In this document: positions 29,260-38,350 of the stretch, piece after piece
Layout: each line of letters opens with the position of its first letter
How positions within the stretch are numbered: position 1 is the first letter of the stretch
NCBI GenBank assembly: GCA_024403485.1
Contig: JAKSRT010000006.1
Location: forward strand, 1 to 43,527
Reading direction: 5' to 3'
Source: Lachnospiraceae bacterium
GTDB taxonomy: Bacteria > Bacillota > Clostridia > Lachnospirales > Lachnospiraceae
DNA: 43,527 nucleotides
Position numbers and translations under genes: made by a program
Notes under the pieces: generated by a model
Databases searched by the model: none
Seen by the model: the letters and a program-made list of their open reading frames with translations, nothing else
What the model was told of the DNA's origin: nothing

Positions 29260-29288
29260 TTGAATAAACAAAAATTTATGTTTAAGAT
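29260..29288 (+). promoter_or_regulatory. Promoter of the DUF4364 gene
   Basis: TTGAAT (29260-29265) and TAAGAT (29283-29288) are 17 bases apart. The -10 box overlaps the -10 box of the rho promoter on the other strand, so the two may compete for polymerase. Confidence 0.45.
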
Positions 29289-29315
29289 TATATAGGCAAA
29301 AGAACAGTTTGTAAA
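29287..29315 (-). promoter_or_regulatory. Promoter of rho
   Basis: On the minus strand TTTACA (29310-29315) and TATAAT (29287-29292) are 17 bases apart, near consensus. Transcription would start close to 29280, giving a leader of about 95 bases. Confidence 0.75.
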
Positions 29316-29339
29316 GTTTTTTAGAAAGGAGCCTTATAA

Positions 29340-29855
29340 ATGGCACAGGATCCCTTAACACTCTACAAGTTAATAGTGCTTTATATGCTTGATCGTGTAG
29401 CATTCCCTCTTACACAGGCTCAGGTCTTTGAATTCATACTTGATAAAGAATATACAAACTTTTTAAATCTTCAGCAGGCCATCTCCGAGCTTACCGGGGC
29501 AAATCTTATTTTGGCCAAGTCCATAAGAAACCGTACTCACCTTGAACTCACCGAGGACGGAAGACAGACCCTCAGTTTCTTTTCCAACAGAATCAGTCCT
29601 TCCATCAAGGAAGATATTGATAAATATTTTAAAGAAAACGAATTCGAACTTCGAAATGAAGTATCCGTGTATTCCAATTATTACAAATCCACTTCAGGCG
29701 AATACGAGGCCAGTCTGGTAATTAAGGAACGTTCAATTGAACTCCTGAATATTACGCTTTCCGTTCCCACCGAATCCATAGCTTCATCGATTTGTGATAA
29801 GTGGGAAGGTTCAAGTCAGGAAATCTACAACGACATAGTCAAAAAATTATTCTAA
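29340..29855 (+). CDS. DUF4364 family protein (winged-helix-like)
   Basis: A 171-residue cytoplasmic protein typical of Clostridia. It begins MAQDPLTLYKLIVLYMLDRVAFPLTQAQVFEFILDKEYTN, with a winged-helix-like N-terminal half (LQQAISELTGANLILAKSIRNRTHLELTEDGRQTL) and a beta-rich C-terminal half. This suggests a DNA-binding regulator, but the function is not established. AGGAG lies before ATG 29340. It diverges from rho, and its last 9 bases overlap the end of the convergent phosphatase-like gene. Confidence 0.88.
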   Translation: MAQDPLTLYKLIVLYMLDRVAFPLTQAQVFEFILDKEYTNFLNLQQAISELTGANLILAKSIRNRTHLELTEDGRQTLSFFSNRISPSIKEDIDKYFKENEFELRNEVSVYSNYYKSTSGEYEASLVIKERSIELLNITLSVPTESIASSICDKWEGSSQEIYNDIVKKLF

Positions 29856-31154
29856 TATATCTTTTATTATTTCACCGTCAACGCCGCCAAGGTTCCAGCC
29901 CATAAGCTTTGCGATGGTTGGTCCTTCATCCCAAAGACGCATCGAAGGAATTCGTACTCCCTTCTTTATGCCCTTTCCTTGTGCTGCGAAAAAGGTAAGA
30001 TTTTCTTCCTTGGACGGCAGGCAGCCATGGATGGCAAACATTTTATGATTCTTTGTATCTTCAACTTTTTCGCTTAAAACATCATATTCATTGAGATAAT
30101 AAAAACCTCGCTTACCTTCTGCCATTACAAGACAGGAACCGTCGGCTCCCATAAGTGCTGCTTCCTCGCCGGTAAATACAGCTTCGATTCCAAGTATATC
30201 TGCTTTTTTCATCTCGTTTAAAAGATCAAGTGCCTGTTCAAGTACTTCTTCATCATTTCGAAATTTTTCATTAAGTCTTACATAAAAAGAACCGTCAAGA
30301 CACTGGGCTATTAATCTGTAATCGGTTATTTTTCCGTCCTTAATATCAATAAAGCCCTTATCCGCAAGATATTTATTGGGATATACAATTGTATGTGCAT
30401 CAATCTGGCAGTGATCGCCAAGTACAATAAAAGTGGTATCCTCCATAGGCCGCGTCTTTTCAAGCCATTCTTTAAGTTCACCGAGTCTCTTATCGTGCCT
30501 TAAAAGGGCTTCTTTAATATATTCATTGTCAGCACCGTGATTATGACGATTCGTATCCACATCGGTTAAATGAATCATCATCATATCAGGATCGTATTTT
30601 TCGATTGTATACTTAGCAGATGCCATTAAAAAGTCATCAAGTGCGGGCTGTTCAATTCCTTTTCTTATATGACCGAATTTACTGTTTAATTCTATTAAAT
30701 ACTTTGGAGTTCCGTTTGCAAGACAGGCAGTGACCTGGTTCTGGTATTTTCTGGTAACAAGAACCTCCGGAAGATTATAAGAAATCTTTGCGCCCCCAAG
30801 TACAGGCCACAGAAGTGAGCACACTTTATAGCCCTTCTTTGTCGCTTCATCGGGAAGAGTCGTTCCGTGTATATATTTTCTTTTGTAAAACCAGTCGGGA
30901 GTTTTCCTGTTTGGCTGAAGCTTTGTGTTGGAAACAATACCCGAATTATCAGGAACACGACCGGTCATAATAGCCGTATGCGCCGGATAAGTAAGTGACG
31001 GATAAACGCTGTAAACGTTATCACAAAAAGCACCGTTCTCAACAATTTTTGCAAAGTTAGGCAGCGACAGCATAAACTCCATATCTCTTTTTCCTACGGC
31101 ATCAAGAGATATCATTATTAATCTGTGCTTGTCCGACTTACTCTGTCTTTTCAT
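29847..31154 (-). CDS. Alkaline phosphatase superfamily protein (nucleotide pyrophosphatase/phosphodiesterase type)
   Basis: A 435-residue protein of the ENPP/type I phosphodiesterase branch. The metal ligand Asp18 (MISLDAVG), the nucleophile Thr55 in PSLTYPAHTAIMTGR, HLTDVDTNRHNHG (second metal site) and VLGDHCQ are all present, followed by a late HGCLPS histidine. There is no signal peptide, so it acts in the cytoplasm, which is unusual for a family whose characterised members are mostly exported. The substrate may be a nucleotide or other phosphodiester. It starts inside the end of rarA (17-base overlap) and ends 9 bases into DUF4364 on the other strand. Confidence 0.88.
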   Translation of the reverse strand: MKRQSKSDKHRLIMISLDAVGKRDMEFMLSLPNFAKIVENGAFCDNVYSVYPSLTYPAHTAIMTGRVPDNSGIVSNTKLQPNRKTPDWFYKRKYIHGTTLPDEATKKGYKVCSLLWPVLGGAKISYNLPEVLVTRKYQNQVTACLANGTPKYLIELNSKFGHIRKGIEQPALDDFLMASAKYTIEKYDPDMMMIHLTDVDTNRHNHGADNEYIKEALLRHDKRLGELKEWLEKTRPMEDTTFIVLGDHCQIDAHTIVYPNKYLADKGFIDIKDGKITDYRLIAQCLDGSFYVRLNEKFRNDEEVLEQALDLLNEMKKADILGIEAVFTGEEAALMGADGSCLVMAEGKRGFYYLNEYDVLSEKVEDTKNHKMFAIHGCLPSKEENLTFFAAQGKGIKKGVRIPSMRLWDEGPTIAKLMGWNLGGVDGEIIKDILE

Positions 31155-32478
31155 CTTTTGCCTCTCGCTTTATTCTTTTTAAATGGTCGGAAATCTTAAC
31201 CTCGTATCCGTTTCCGGTAGGCTTATAAAATTCTCTTCCGCTAAGTTCGTAGGGCAGATACTGTTGCTCTACATAATGATTATTATAGTTGTGGGCATAT
31301 TTGTACCCCACACCATGTCCAAGCTTTGCCGCTCCCTTATAGTGAGCATCCTGGAGATGAGTCGGAATTGCCAGATTGCCAAACTCGGTTACAGAGTCCA
31401 TTGCCTCTCCGATTGCAATTGTACAACTGTTGGATTTTGGTGCACAGGCAATATAGATTGCTGCCTGAGCCAGAATAAGCTGAGCCTCGGGCATACCTAC
31501 TCTTTCTACTGCCATGGATGCATTGGTTGCCACAACCAAGGCCTGGGGATCCGCATTACCCACATCTTCGGAAGCACAAATCATCATCCTTCGTGCAATA
31601 AAAGTAACACTTTCACCCGCGTAAAGCATTTTTGCCAGATAATATACCGCAGCATCGGGATCCGACCCCCGCATACTCTTAATGAATGCAGATATAGTGT
31701 CGTAATGGTTATCTCCGTTCTTATCGAACAAAACCGCACGCTTTTGAATGCATTCTTCGGCAACCTCAAGCGTTACATGAATTTTACCGTCATCACTTCT
31801 CTCTGTGGTCATTACCCCAAGTTCAATGGCATTTAAAGCCTTTCTTGCATCACCGCCCGAAAGGTCCGCAAGAAATTCGAGGGCCTCCTCGGTAATATCG
31901 GCATCAAATCCGCCAAGACCTCTGTCCCTGTCGGTAATGGCGCGCTTTATAAGTTCCTTTATATCATCCTGGGTAAGCGGTCTTAATTCGAATATCGCCG
32001 ACCTTGACAGTAACGCCCCATTAACCTCAAAATACGGGTTCTCCGTTGTTGCACCTATAAGTACCAGCGTTCCATCCTCGACAAAGGGAAGAAGGTAATC
32101 CTGCTGCCCCTTGTTAAAACGATGTATTTCGTCTATGAACAGTATTGTTTTCTTTCCATACATCCCAAGAGTCTGCTTAGCCTTCTCCACAACCTCTTCC
32201 ATATCCTTCTTTCCGGCTATGGTAGCATTAATCTGGCAAAAGTCAGCCTTGGTGGTATTTGCAATAACCTTGGCAAGTGTGGTTTTTCCCGTTCCGGGAG
32301 GTCCGTAAAAAATTACACTTGATAATTTATCCGCTTTTATCGCTCTGTACAGTAATTTATCTTTGGCCAAAATGTGCTGCTGGCCCACTACTTCGTCAAC
32401 AGTTTTCGGTCTGAGCCTTGCTGCCAGAGGCGACTCTGATTCTTTGGCCTTGGCCTCCATCATCTGAAATAAATCCAT
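31138..32478 (-). CDS. rarA: Replication-associated recombination protein A, AAA+ ATPase
   Basis: RarA/MgsA acts at stalled replication forks and DNA ends. The 446-residue protein shows the clamp-loader-like AAA+ module: RLRPKTVDEVVGQQHI, Walker A YGPPGTGKTT (58-67), Walker B ILFIDEIHRFNKGQQD, sensor 1 IGATTENP, and LSRSAIFEL. The C-terminal tetramerisation domain includes CASEDVGNADPQALV and the end motif YLPYELSGREFYKPTGNGYE. ATG 32478 is used because GAGG lies just before it and family proteins start near this point. It is followed by the phosphatase-like gene with a 17-base overlap, so the two are coupled. Confidence 0.95.
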   Translation of the reverse strand: MDLFQMMEAKAKESESPLAARLRPKTVDEVVGQQHILAKDKLLYRAIKADKLSSVIFYGPPGTGKTTLAKVIANTTKADFCQINATIAGKKDMEEVVEKAKQTLGMYGKKTILFIDEIHRFNKGQQDYLLPFVEDGTLVLIGATTENPYFEVNGALLSRSAIFELRPLTQDDIKELIKRAITDRDRGLGGFDADITEEALEFLADLSGGDARKALNAIELGVMTTERSDDGKIHVTLEVAEECIQKRAVLFDKNGDNHYDTISAFIKSMRGSDPDAAVYYLAKMLYAGESVTFIARRMMICASEDVGNADPQALVVATNASMAVERVGMPEAQLILAQAAIYIACAPKSNSCTIAIGEAMDSVTEFGNLAIPTHLQDAHYKGAAKLGHGVGYKYAHNYNNHYVEQQYLPYELSGREFYKPTGNGYEVKISDHLKRIKREAKDEKTE

Positions 32479-32585
32479 ATATACCTCACATTGCCTAAGT
32501 TTCTGTTTATGGCAAATAGTCATTCAACTTGCAAATCCTGCCTGCGAATAATGCTTAAACAGGCATATTTATTATATCACTAAAA

Positions 32586-32631
32586 GAACTCTGCCTCAAA
32601 GGATTTGATTGAATCCACTGATGCAGAGTTC
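32586..32631 (-). terminator. Terminator of the clpB-DUF4250 operon
   Basis: GAACTCTGC (32586-32594) pairs with GCAGAGTTC (32623-32631), with an inner GGATT/AATCC pairing (32601-32605 with 32612-32616). On the minus strand TTTT follows. It lies about 30 bases after the DUF4250 stop. Confidence 0.75.
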
Positions 32632-32661
32632 CTGTTTTGCAAAACATATTACCTTCAGATA

Positions 32662-32835
32662 CTATCTGATTTGATTGTTGGCCGAATCATATTTAAAATC
32701 AGCCTTTTTAAGTTTTTCAAGAAGAGCTTCCTTATCTACGTCAAGATCATCACACAGCGCATCCAGGCTTTCATAGTTGTCTCTCAGTTTCAGATTCAAA
32801 AAGCTGACCAGCATTATCGGATCGTTCGGCAGCAT
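32662..32835 (-). CDS. DUF4250 small protein
   Basis: A 57-residue protein that starts [20 protein letters not shown] and continues with [20 protein letters not shown], ending NNQIR. This matches the DUF4250 family of small Clostridia proteins, whose function is unknown. AGGAG lies 7 bases before ATG 32835, inside the end of clpB; the two genes overlap by 22 bases and share a terminator, so they are co-expressed. A role in the heat-shock response is possible only by association. Confidence 0.85.
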   Translation of the reverse strand: MLPNDPIMLVSFLNLKLRDNYESLDALCDDLDVDKEALLEKLKKADFKYDSANNQIR

Positions 32836-35399
32836 AACTTATCTCCTTCCAAACCGATTTCTATTGTGTCTCCCGCGGATACACCATCTGACAAAATAAG
32901 CTTTGCCACTTCGGTTTCAACATATTTTTGAATATATCTTTTAATAGGACGGGCTCCGTACAAAGGCTCATATCCGTTGTGTGCAATATAAGCAAGAGCA
33001 TCTTCGGTTACGGTAAGTCCGATTTCTCTGTCTGCCAGTCGCTTATTAAGTCCTTTAATTTGAAGTGCCGCAATAGACTTAATATTCTCTTCCGTTAAAG
33101 GCTTAAAGAATATTGTCTCATCCAGTCGATTTAAAAACTCAGGCCTAAAATGACCGCGAAGCTGCTCCATAACAAGGTCTCTTGCTTCATCTGAAATCTC
33201 TCCGTTATCCGTAATTCCGTCAAGAAGATAAGTAGCGCCAATGTTTGAAGTCATTATAAGAATTGTATTCTTAAAATCTACCGTTCTGCCAAGAGAGTCT
33301 GTAACACGACCGTCATCCAATATCTGCAAAAGAACATTGAAAACATCGGGATGCGCCTTTTCCACCTCATCAAACAGTACAACCGAATAAGGTTTTCTTC
33401 TGACTGCCTCGGTCAATTGCCCGCCTTCCTCATAGCCCACATATCCGGGAGGCGCTCCGATCAGTCGCGATACGGAGAATTTCTCCATATATTCGCTCAT
33501 GTCCAGTCTGACCATATTATTTTCATCATCAAACAGTGCAGCCGCCAGCGCCTTCGACAGTTCTGTTTTACCTACACCGGTAGGACCCAAAAACAGGAAC
33601 GAACCGATAGGTCTGTTAGGGTCTTTTATACCTGCTCTTGAACGTATGATAGCTTCGGTTACCTTTAAAACGCCTTCATCCTGGCCTACTACCCTCTTGT
33701 GAAGTTCATCGTCAAGATGCAGTGTTTTGTTTCTTTCCGATTCGGTAAGCTTATTAAGCGGAATGCCGGTCCACCTTGATACTATCTTTGTTATATCGTC
33801 ATCGGTTACCGCTTCGTTAACAAGGCTTAACTCTTTGTCCTTGGTTTCTGCTTCAGCCTGCTCAAGTTTTTTCTTAAGATCAGGTATTACACTGTAGGAA
33901 AGACGTCCCGCATTTTCATAATCACCGTTTCTGGTTGCAGTTTCCAGCTCCTTGTTTGCATTCTCGATTTCTTCACGAAGCTTTGAAAGTTCATCGACAC
34001 TTTTCTTTTCACGATCCCACTTAGCCATTACTTCATCAAGATCGGCTCTTGCATCGGCAAGTTCTTTCTGAAGGCTCGCCAGTCTTTCTTGACTGAGATG
34101 GTCATCTTCTTTTTTCAGTGCCGCTTCTTCAATTTCAAGCTGCATAACCTTACGTCGAATTTCATCTATTTCAACCGGCATGGAATTCATTTCTGTTTTG
34201 ATAAGTGCGCATGCTTCATCAACAAGATCGATTGCCTTATCAGGCAGGAATCTGTCCGTAATATATCTGTTCGAAAGAGTAGCTGCTGCCACCAATGCAT
34301 TATCAAAAATCTTTACTCCGTGAAATACCTCGTAACGATCCTTAAGTCCTCGAAGAATTGATATTGTATCTTCAACAGTAGGCTCGTCAACTCTTACGGG
34401 CTGGAATCTTCTTTCAAGGGCAGGGTCTTTTTCTATATATTCTCTGTATTCGTCAAGAGTTGTGGCACCAATACAGTGAAGTTCGCCACGAGCCAGCATG
34501 GGCTTTAACATATTTCCCGCATCAAGAGCGCCATCGGTTTTACCTGCTCCCACGATAGTATGAAGTTCATCTATAAAAAGAATTATTTCACCGTCGGATT
34601 TCTTTACTTCTTCAAGAACGGCCTTAAGTCTTTCTTCAAATTCACCACGATATTTTGCACCGGCCACAAGTGATCCAACATCCAGCGAAAACAGTCTTTT
34701 GTCTTTGAGATTTGTAGGCACGTCTCCGGCAACAATTCTCTGAGCAAGGCCTTCAACCACCGCGGTTTTACCTACACCGGGTTCGCCGATAAGAACAGGA
34801 TTATTCTTTGTTTTTCTTGAAAGAATCTGAATTATATTTCTTATTTCCGAATCTCTTCCGATTACGGGATCCAGTTTGTTATTTTTTGCAACTTCAACGA
34901 GGTCACGGCCGTACTTATTCAGTGTATCGTAAGTGCTTTCCGGATTATCCGTAGTAACTCTCTGATTGCCTCTTACTTCCGAAAGTGCCTTCAAAAAACG
35001 TTCGGTTGTCAGACCGTATTCATCGAACAGTTTTTTCATATTGGGGCTTGCATTCTTTTGCATTGATAAAAACAGGTGCTCTACCGATACATAAGAGTCG
35101 CCCATTGCCTTGGCTTCATCTTCCGCAAATGTAAGTGCTTTATTTAAATAATCGCCTACATAAGGCTGACCACCGCTTACTTTTGTCCGCTTTCCGATTT
35201 CCTGATCTACTCTTCCGATAAAATGTTCGGTGTTAATCCCCATCTTTTCGATGAGATTAAGAATCAGGCTGTCCTCTATTCTAAGAAGGGCGGCAAGCAA
35301 ATGTTCCTGCTCAAGTTCCTGATTGCCGTGTTCAAGTGCAATCTTTTGGCACTCCTGAACAGCCTCCTGGGATTTTTGTGTGAATTTAGTAATATTCAT
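32814..35399 (-). CDS. clpB: ATP-dependent disaggregase ClpB
   Basis: Hsp100 chaperone that threads aggregated proteins through a hexameric ring together with DnaK. The 861-residue protein has two Clp_N repeats (about 6-145), nucleotide-binding domain 1 with Walker A GEPGVGKT (205-212), a complete coiled-coil middle domain (about 395-520), and domain 2 with GPTGVGKTE near residue 600. The long middle domain identifies ClpB rather than ClpC or ClpE. ATG 35399 has GGAGG 7 bases upstream; a GTG two codons earlier is less well placed. No CIRCE element or clear CtsR box is visible upstream. Confidence 0.96.
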   Translation of the reverse strand: MNITKFTQKSQEAVQECQKIALEHGNQELEQEHLLAALLRIEDSLILNLIEKMGINTEHFIGRVDQEIGKRTKVSGGQPYVGDYLNKALTFAEDEAKAMGDSYVSVEHLFLSMQKNASPNMKKLFDEYGLTTERFLKALSEVRGNQRVTTDNPESTYDTLNKYGRDLVEVAKNNKLDPVIGRDSEIRNIIQILSRKTKNNPVLIGEPGVGKTAVVEGLAQRIVAGDVPTNLKDKRLFSLDVGSLVAGAKYRGEFEERLKAVLEEVKKSDGEIILFIDELHTIVGAGKTDGALDAGNMLKPMLARGELHCIGATTLDEYREYIEKDPALERRFQPVRVDEPTVEDTISILRGLKDRYEVFHGVKIFDNALVAAATLSNRYITDRFLPDKAIDLVDEACALIKTEMNSMPVEIDEIRRKVMQLEIEEAALKKEDDHLSQERLASLQKELADARADLDEVMAKWDREKKSVDELSKLREEIENANKELETATRNGDYENAGRLSYSVIPDLKKKLEQAEAETKDKELSLVNEAVTDDDITKIVSRWTGIPLNKLTESERNKTLHLDDELHKRVVGQDEGVLKVTEAIIRSRAGIKDPNRPIGSFLFLGPTGVGKTELSKALAAALFDDENNMVRLDMSEYMEKFSVSRLIGAPPGYVGYEEGGQLTEAVRRKPYSVVLFDEVEKAHPDVFNVLLQILDDGRVTDSLGRTVDFKNTILIMTSNIGATYLLDGITDNGEISDEARDLVMEQLRGHFRPEFLNRLDETIFFKPLTEENIKSIAALQIKGLNKRLADREIGLTVTEDALAYIAHNGYEPLYGARPIKRYIQKYVETEVAKLILSDGVSAGDTIEIGLEGDKLCCRTIR

Positions 35400-35440
35400 A
35401 ACCACACCTCCTGATATAGTGTCGTTTTTGTTCTATAATG

Positions 35441-35468
35441 AATATAACACCATTTGTAACCTTTTCAA
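35441..35468 (-). promoter_or_regulatory. Promoter of clpB
   Basis: On the minus strand TTGAAA (35463-35468) and TATATT (35441-35446) are 16 bases apart, about 40 bases upstream of the start codon. Confidence 0.55.
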
Positions 35469-35545
35469 TAAATAAAATATAAATTTGGCCGGCCACTTTC
35501 TTAACAAATTATAAAATAATCCTTTTTCTTTTTCCACCATAAGAA

Positions 35546-35583
35546 AAAGCAGCAGATGCGGCAAAAACTTCATCTCCTGCTTT
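35546..35583 (-). terminator. Terminator of the zinc/cadmium efflux operon
   Basis: On the minus strand a 13-base stem with one mismatch (35571-35583 with 35546-35558) and a 12-base loop is followed by a T-rich tract, 17 bases after the ATPase stop. Confidence 0.8.
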
Positions 35584-35599
35584 ATATCTTATATATTTG

Positions 35600-37507
35600 T
35601 TATTTCGCTCTTAAAGCTCTCATCGCATTCATAATGGCAAGGAAAGCCACACCTACATCGGCAAAAATTGCAGCCCACATGGAAGCTATACCGAAAGCGG
35701 CAAGAACAAGGACTCCAATCTTCACTCCAAGTGCCAGCCAGATGTTTTCTTTTACGATACGAAGAGTTTTCTTTGCAATCCGTTTTGCTTCCGTTATCTT
35801 TGAGAGTTCATCCGTCATTATTACGATATCCGCTGCCTCGATTGCTGCATCAGATCCCATTGCTCCCATAGCAATACCGATATCCGCTCTGGTTAATACA
35901 GGAGCATCGTTAATTCCGTCGCCCACAAAAGCAACCTTCCCGATTTTATTGTTTTCAAGAATGTCTTCAATAGCAGTAACCTTATCAAGAGGTGAAAGAT
36001 TAGCAAAGAATTTATCAAGTCCAACCTTTCCGGCTACCGATTCGGCTGTCTTTTCATTATCACCTGTTAACATGATGATGGAATTTACTCCGGCTTTTCG
36101 GCATTCCCTCAAGGCCTCAACGGCTCCATCCTTTATTTCATCTATTATATGAAGATGACCTGCATATTTGCCATCCTCGGCCACATATACAAGTGTTCCG
36201 CCCATTGATACATCTGAACATTTTTCTATTTCAGGGTAGTCCGCTTCACTTAAAGCATCCTTCATAAGCTTGGAATTACCTACGCAGTATTTTCTTCCTT
36301 CAATAACTGCTTCAACACCTTTGCCCGCAATCTCTTTAATGTCGGAAACTGCATTTTTATCAATATCTTTTCCGTATTTGTTTACAATCGATACGGCTAT
36401 CGGATGAGTTGAATAGCTTTCACACATAGCCGCATATTTGAGAAGTCTGTCACCGGCACCCTCACCATATCTGCCGTTATAGTCATCAGACACTTCAATT
36501 TCACCAATGGCGAAATTGCCCTTGGTAATTGTTCCGGTCTTATCAAGCACCAAAGTGTCAATTCTGGCCAAAACGTCCATGTAATTGCCGCCTTTAATAA
36601 GTATACCGTTTTTGCCTGCGCCACCGATTCCGCCAAAGAAGCTTAACGGAATACTTATTACCAGCGCACAGGGACAGGAAATAAGCAGAAATGTCATTCC
36701 ACGGTATATCCATTCTCTGATATCACCTGTTATAAGCGAGCCGCCGATTATTAAAAGGACTGCACATCCTACAACAATGGGAGTATAAACCTTTGCAAAA
36801 ACTGTTATAAACTGTTCTGCATGGGCTTTTTTTGAAGAGGCTTCTTCAACAAGAGTAAGAACCTTTGACACCGTTGACTGTGCAAATTCGGAAGTAACCT
36901 CTACCGTAATAACACCTGACAAATTAACGCAGCCGGATACAACCGAAGTTCCTGCATCAACATCTCTGGGAAGACTTTCGCCCGTAATTGCCGAAGTATC
37001 TACGCTGGACTGTCCGGACTTTACAACACCGTCAAGAGGAATGCGCTCGCCGGGCTTAACTATAATAATATCACCGATTGCCACCTCACTCGGATCCACT
37101 TCTTTTTCCTCACCGTCCCTGCTGATTCTGGCAAAATCAGGGCGAATATCCATAAGTGATTTAATGCTTTTTCGCGACATATTTACAGCGTAGCTCTGGA
37201 ATGCTTCGCCAATCTGATAAAAAAGAATAACAGCCACTGCTTCGGTAAACTCACCGCATCCGAATGCTCCAAAGGTTGCAACCGTCATCAGGAAGTTTTC
37301 ATCAAACACTCTTCCGTGAATAATGTTTACTCCGGCCTTTTTAAGGACATCGTAGGCAAGGATTAAGTATGCTGCTATAAATGCGGCAAGGCTTGCCCAT
37401 TTCCCCCAGCTGAAGCCCTCCGTCATTTTTGTAACGACAACCGCTATTAATGCAACCACAGCCCCAAGTATGATTCTTTTTATCATTCGTTTTAATTTCT
37501 TTGTCAT
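35600..37507 (-). CDS. P1B-type heavy metal (Zn/Cd/Pb) translocating ATPase
   Basis: A 635-residue membrane pump that exports divalent heavy metals. It has the membrane CPC motif (278-280) that binds metal, the actuator TGES (175-178), phosphorylation motif DKTGT (Asp322), the HP motif in STHPIAVS, GDGINDAP, and the last-helix ADVGVAFLAIMNAMR with the Asp typical of the Zn/Cd/Pb group. There is no N-terminal HMA domain; a separate 73-residue HMA protein is encoded just upstream. GAGG lies before ATG 37507. Expression is likely controlled by the ArsR-type sensor at the head of the operon. ZntA or CadA would be fitting names, but substrate preference is inferred. Confidence 0.93.
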   Translation of the reverse strand: MTKKLKRMIKRIILGAVVALIAVVVTKMTEGFSWGKWASLAAFIAAYLILAYDVLKKAGVNIIHGRVFDENFLMTVATFGAFGCGEFTEAVAVILFYQIGEAFQSYAVNMSRKSIKSLMDIRPDFARISRDGEEKEVDPSEVAIGDIIIVKPGERIPLDGVVKSGQSSVDTSAITGESLPRDVDAGTSVVSGCVNLSGVITVEVTSEFAQSTVSKVLTLVEEASSKKAHAEQFITVFAKVYTPIVVGCAVLLIIGGSLITGDIREWIYRGMTFLLISCPCALVISIPLSFFGGIGGAGKNGILIKGGNYMDVLARIDTLVLDKTGTITKGNFAIGEIEVSDDYNGRYGEGAGDRLLKYAAMCESYSTHPIAVSIVNKYGKDIDKNAVSDIKEIAGKGVEAVIEGRKYCVGNSKLMKDALSEADYPEIEKCSDVSMGGTLVYVAEDGKYAGHLHIIDEIKDGAVEALRECRKAGVNSIIMLTGDNEKTAESVAGKVGLDKFFANLSPLDKVTAIEDILENNKIGKVAFVGDGINDAPVLTRADIGIAMGAMGSDAAIEAADIVIMTDELSKITEAKRIAKKTLRIVKENIWLALGVKIGVLVLAAFGIASMWAAIFADVGVAFLAIMNAMRALRAK

Positions 37508-37589
37508 AATAATCCTCTTCCGAAGTCAAATCCCTCATAATTTTCAAAAATACAGGGCAGATAATCTGCCCCGTAATAAATCAATATAA

Positions 37590-37811
37590 TTACTTACTGA
37601 TAACCTCTACATCAGGCTCCATCTGCTTAACGATAGCACGCATCTTCTTTTCAACTTCTTTGTCCTTGTCATCTTCCACATCATATACCATCTTTGTGGT
37701 AAGGAATGTAACAACGCAGTTTGACACGCCATCAAGTTTTCCTACTTCTTCCTGAATCTTTGCAGCGCAGTGTGCACAATCAAGATCTTCCAAAATAAAT
37801 GTTCTTTTCAT
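37590..37811 (-). CDS. Stand-alone heavy-metal-associated (HMA) domain protein
   Basis: A 73-residue soluble protein with the ferredoxin-like HMA fold. The metal motif is DCAHCA (Cys12 and Cys15). This DCxxC form, with Asp before the first Cys, resembles the N-terminal domains of zinc/cadmium ATPases rather than copper chaperones. It ends with a Lys/Glu-rich helix and VEVISK. AGGAGG lies before ATG 37811. It lies between the ArsR regulator and an ATPase without an HMA domain, so it probably delivers metal to, or regulates, that pump as a detached domain. Confidence 0.9.
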   Translation of the reverse strand: MKRTFILEDLDCAHCAAKIQEEVGKLDGVSNCVVTFLTTKMVYDVEDDKDKEVEKKMRAIVKQMEPDVEVISK

Positions 37812-37859
37812 TACAAACTCCTCCTGTTATTGGGCATTTCCCATAATTAATTCAGAATG

Positions 37860-38144
37860 CTAATCCTCTTCAAGGATGTGTTCCATTCCTATTTCAAAAA
37901 TGTATTTCACATGGTCATCCGCAAGGGAATAAAACATGGATTTACCGTCTCTTCGAACTTTCACAAGATCACTGGCCTTAAGAAGGCGAAGCTGATGCGA
38001 AATAGCCGATTGATTCATGGAAAGCTTCTCTCCAAGCTCGCTCACATTCTTTTCTCCATCTAAAAGTTCATTTAAAATTTTCAATCTTGTCGGATCGCCG
38101 AATACTTTAAAAAGTTCTGCCAAATCATTTATGTGTTCATCCAT
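37860..38144 (-). CDS. ArsR/SmtB-family metal-sensing repressor
   Basis: A 94-residue winged-helix repressor that leaves DNA when it binds metal. The DNA-recognition helix is LSMNQSAISHQLRLLKASDLV. The C-terminal helix has Asp76, His78, His89 and Glu92, exactly the spacing and identity of the zinc-sensing alpha-5 site of SmtB (Asp-x-His ... His-x2-Glu). There is no cysteine for the alpha-3 site of CadC/ArsR, so zinc is the likely inducer. I start it at ATG 38144 because GAGG is 8 bases upstream; a longer reading from 38165 has none. It heads the efflux operon and has a matching operator upstream. Confidence 0.93.
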   Translation of the reverse strand: MDEHINDLAELFKVFGDPTRLKILNELLDGEKNVSELGEKLSMNQSAISHQLRLLKASDLVKVRRDGKSMFYSLADDHVKYIFEIGMEHILEED

Positions 38145-38186
38145 CAGTGTATCCTCACTATGCATAATACGGCGGGTTTCATTATT

Positions 38187-38212
38187 AACATATGTTCATC
38201 TGTTCATATGTT
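38187..38212. promoter_or_regulatory. 12-2-12 imperfect inverted repeat, likely SmtB/CzrA-type operator
   Basis: Outer arms AACATATG (38187-38194) and CATATGTT (38205-38212) are perfect, and the inner part continues with ATGAACA-like half sites, 2 mismatches in 12. This is the geometry of operators bound by SmtB/CzrA repressors. It covers the -10 box of the efflux operon. Confidence 0.75.
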
Positions 38213-38236
38213 ATTATATTTATAATATCCTGTCAA
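38208..38236 (-). promoter_or_regulatory. Promoter of the zinc/cadmium efflux operon
   Basis: On the minus strand the consensus -35 TTGACA (38231-38236) is followed after 17 bases by TAACAT (38208-38213). The weak -10 lies inside the operator, so repressor binding would block polymerase directly. Confidence 0.65.
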
Positions 38237-38279
38237 CAGTTTTTTTATTTCGTTTTGCACAAGAAATCATCTGCCCAGT

Positions 38280-38341
38280 GGATGCTCGCACCGAGTGCGG
38301 TTGCAAAGGAAACTTTTTACCTCCCGCGCGAGTGTGCATCC
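38280..38341. repeat. GC-rich structured intergenic element
   Basis: GGATGC (38280-38285) pairs with GCATCC (38336-38341), TCGC pairs with GCGA inside, and CGCAC-CGA-GTGCG (38287-38299) forms a tight hairpin. The segment is clearly richer in G+C than the AT-rich flanks and contains no gene. It lies between the efflux promoter and the nuclease gene terminator. It may be a repeated mobile palindromic element or a small structured RNA. Confidence 0.4.
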
Positions 38342-38350
38342 TTTCGGAGC

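Noticed and set aside
31183-31836. Plus-strand open frame of 217 codons opposite rarA
   Set aside because: Antisense shadow of a well-conserved gene; no domain or ribosome site.
35400-35545. CIRCE or CtsR control site upstream of clpB
   Set aside because: Neither the CIRCE inverted repeat nor a clear GGTCAAA heptad tandem could be found; only a plain promoter is visible.
35556-36152. Plus-strand open frame of 198 codons opposite the metal ATPase
   Set aside because: Antisense shadow; the Ser/Ala/Ile-rich product mirrors the membrane-helix codons of the ATPase.
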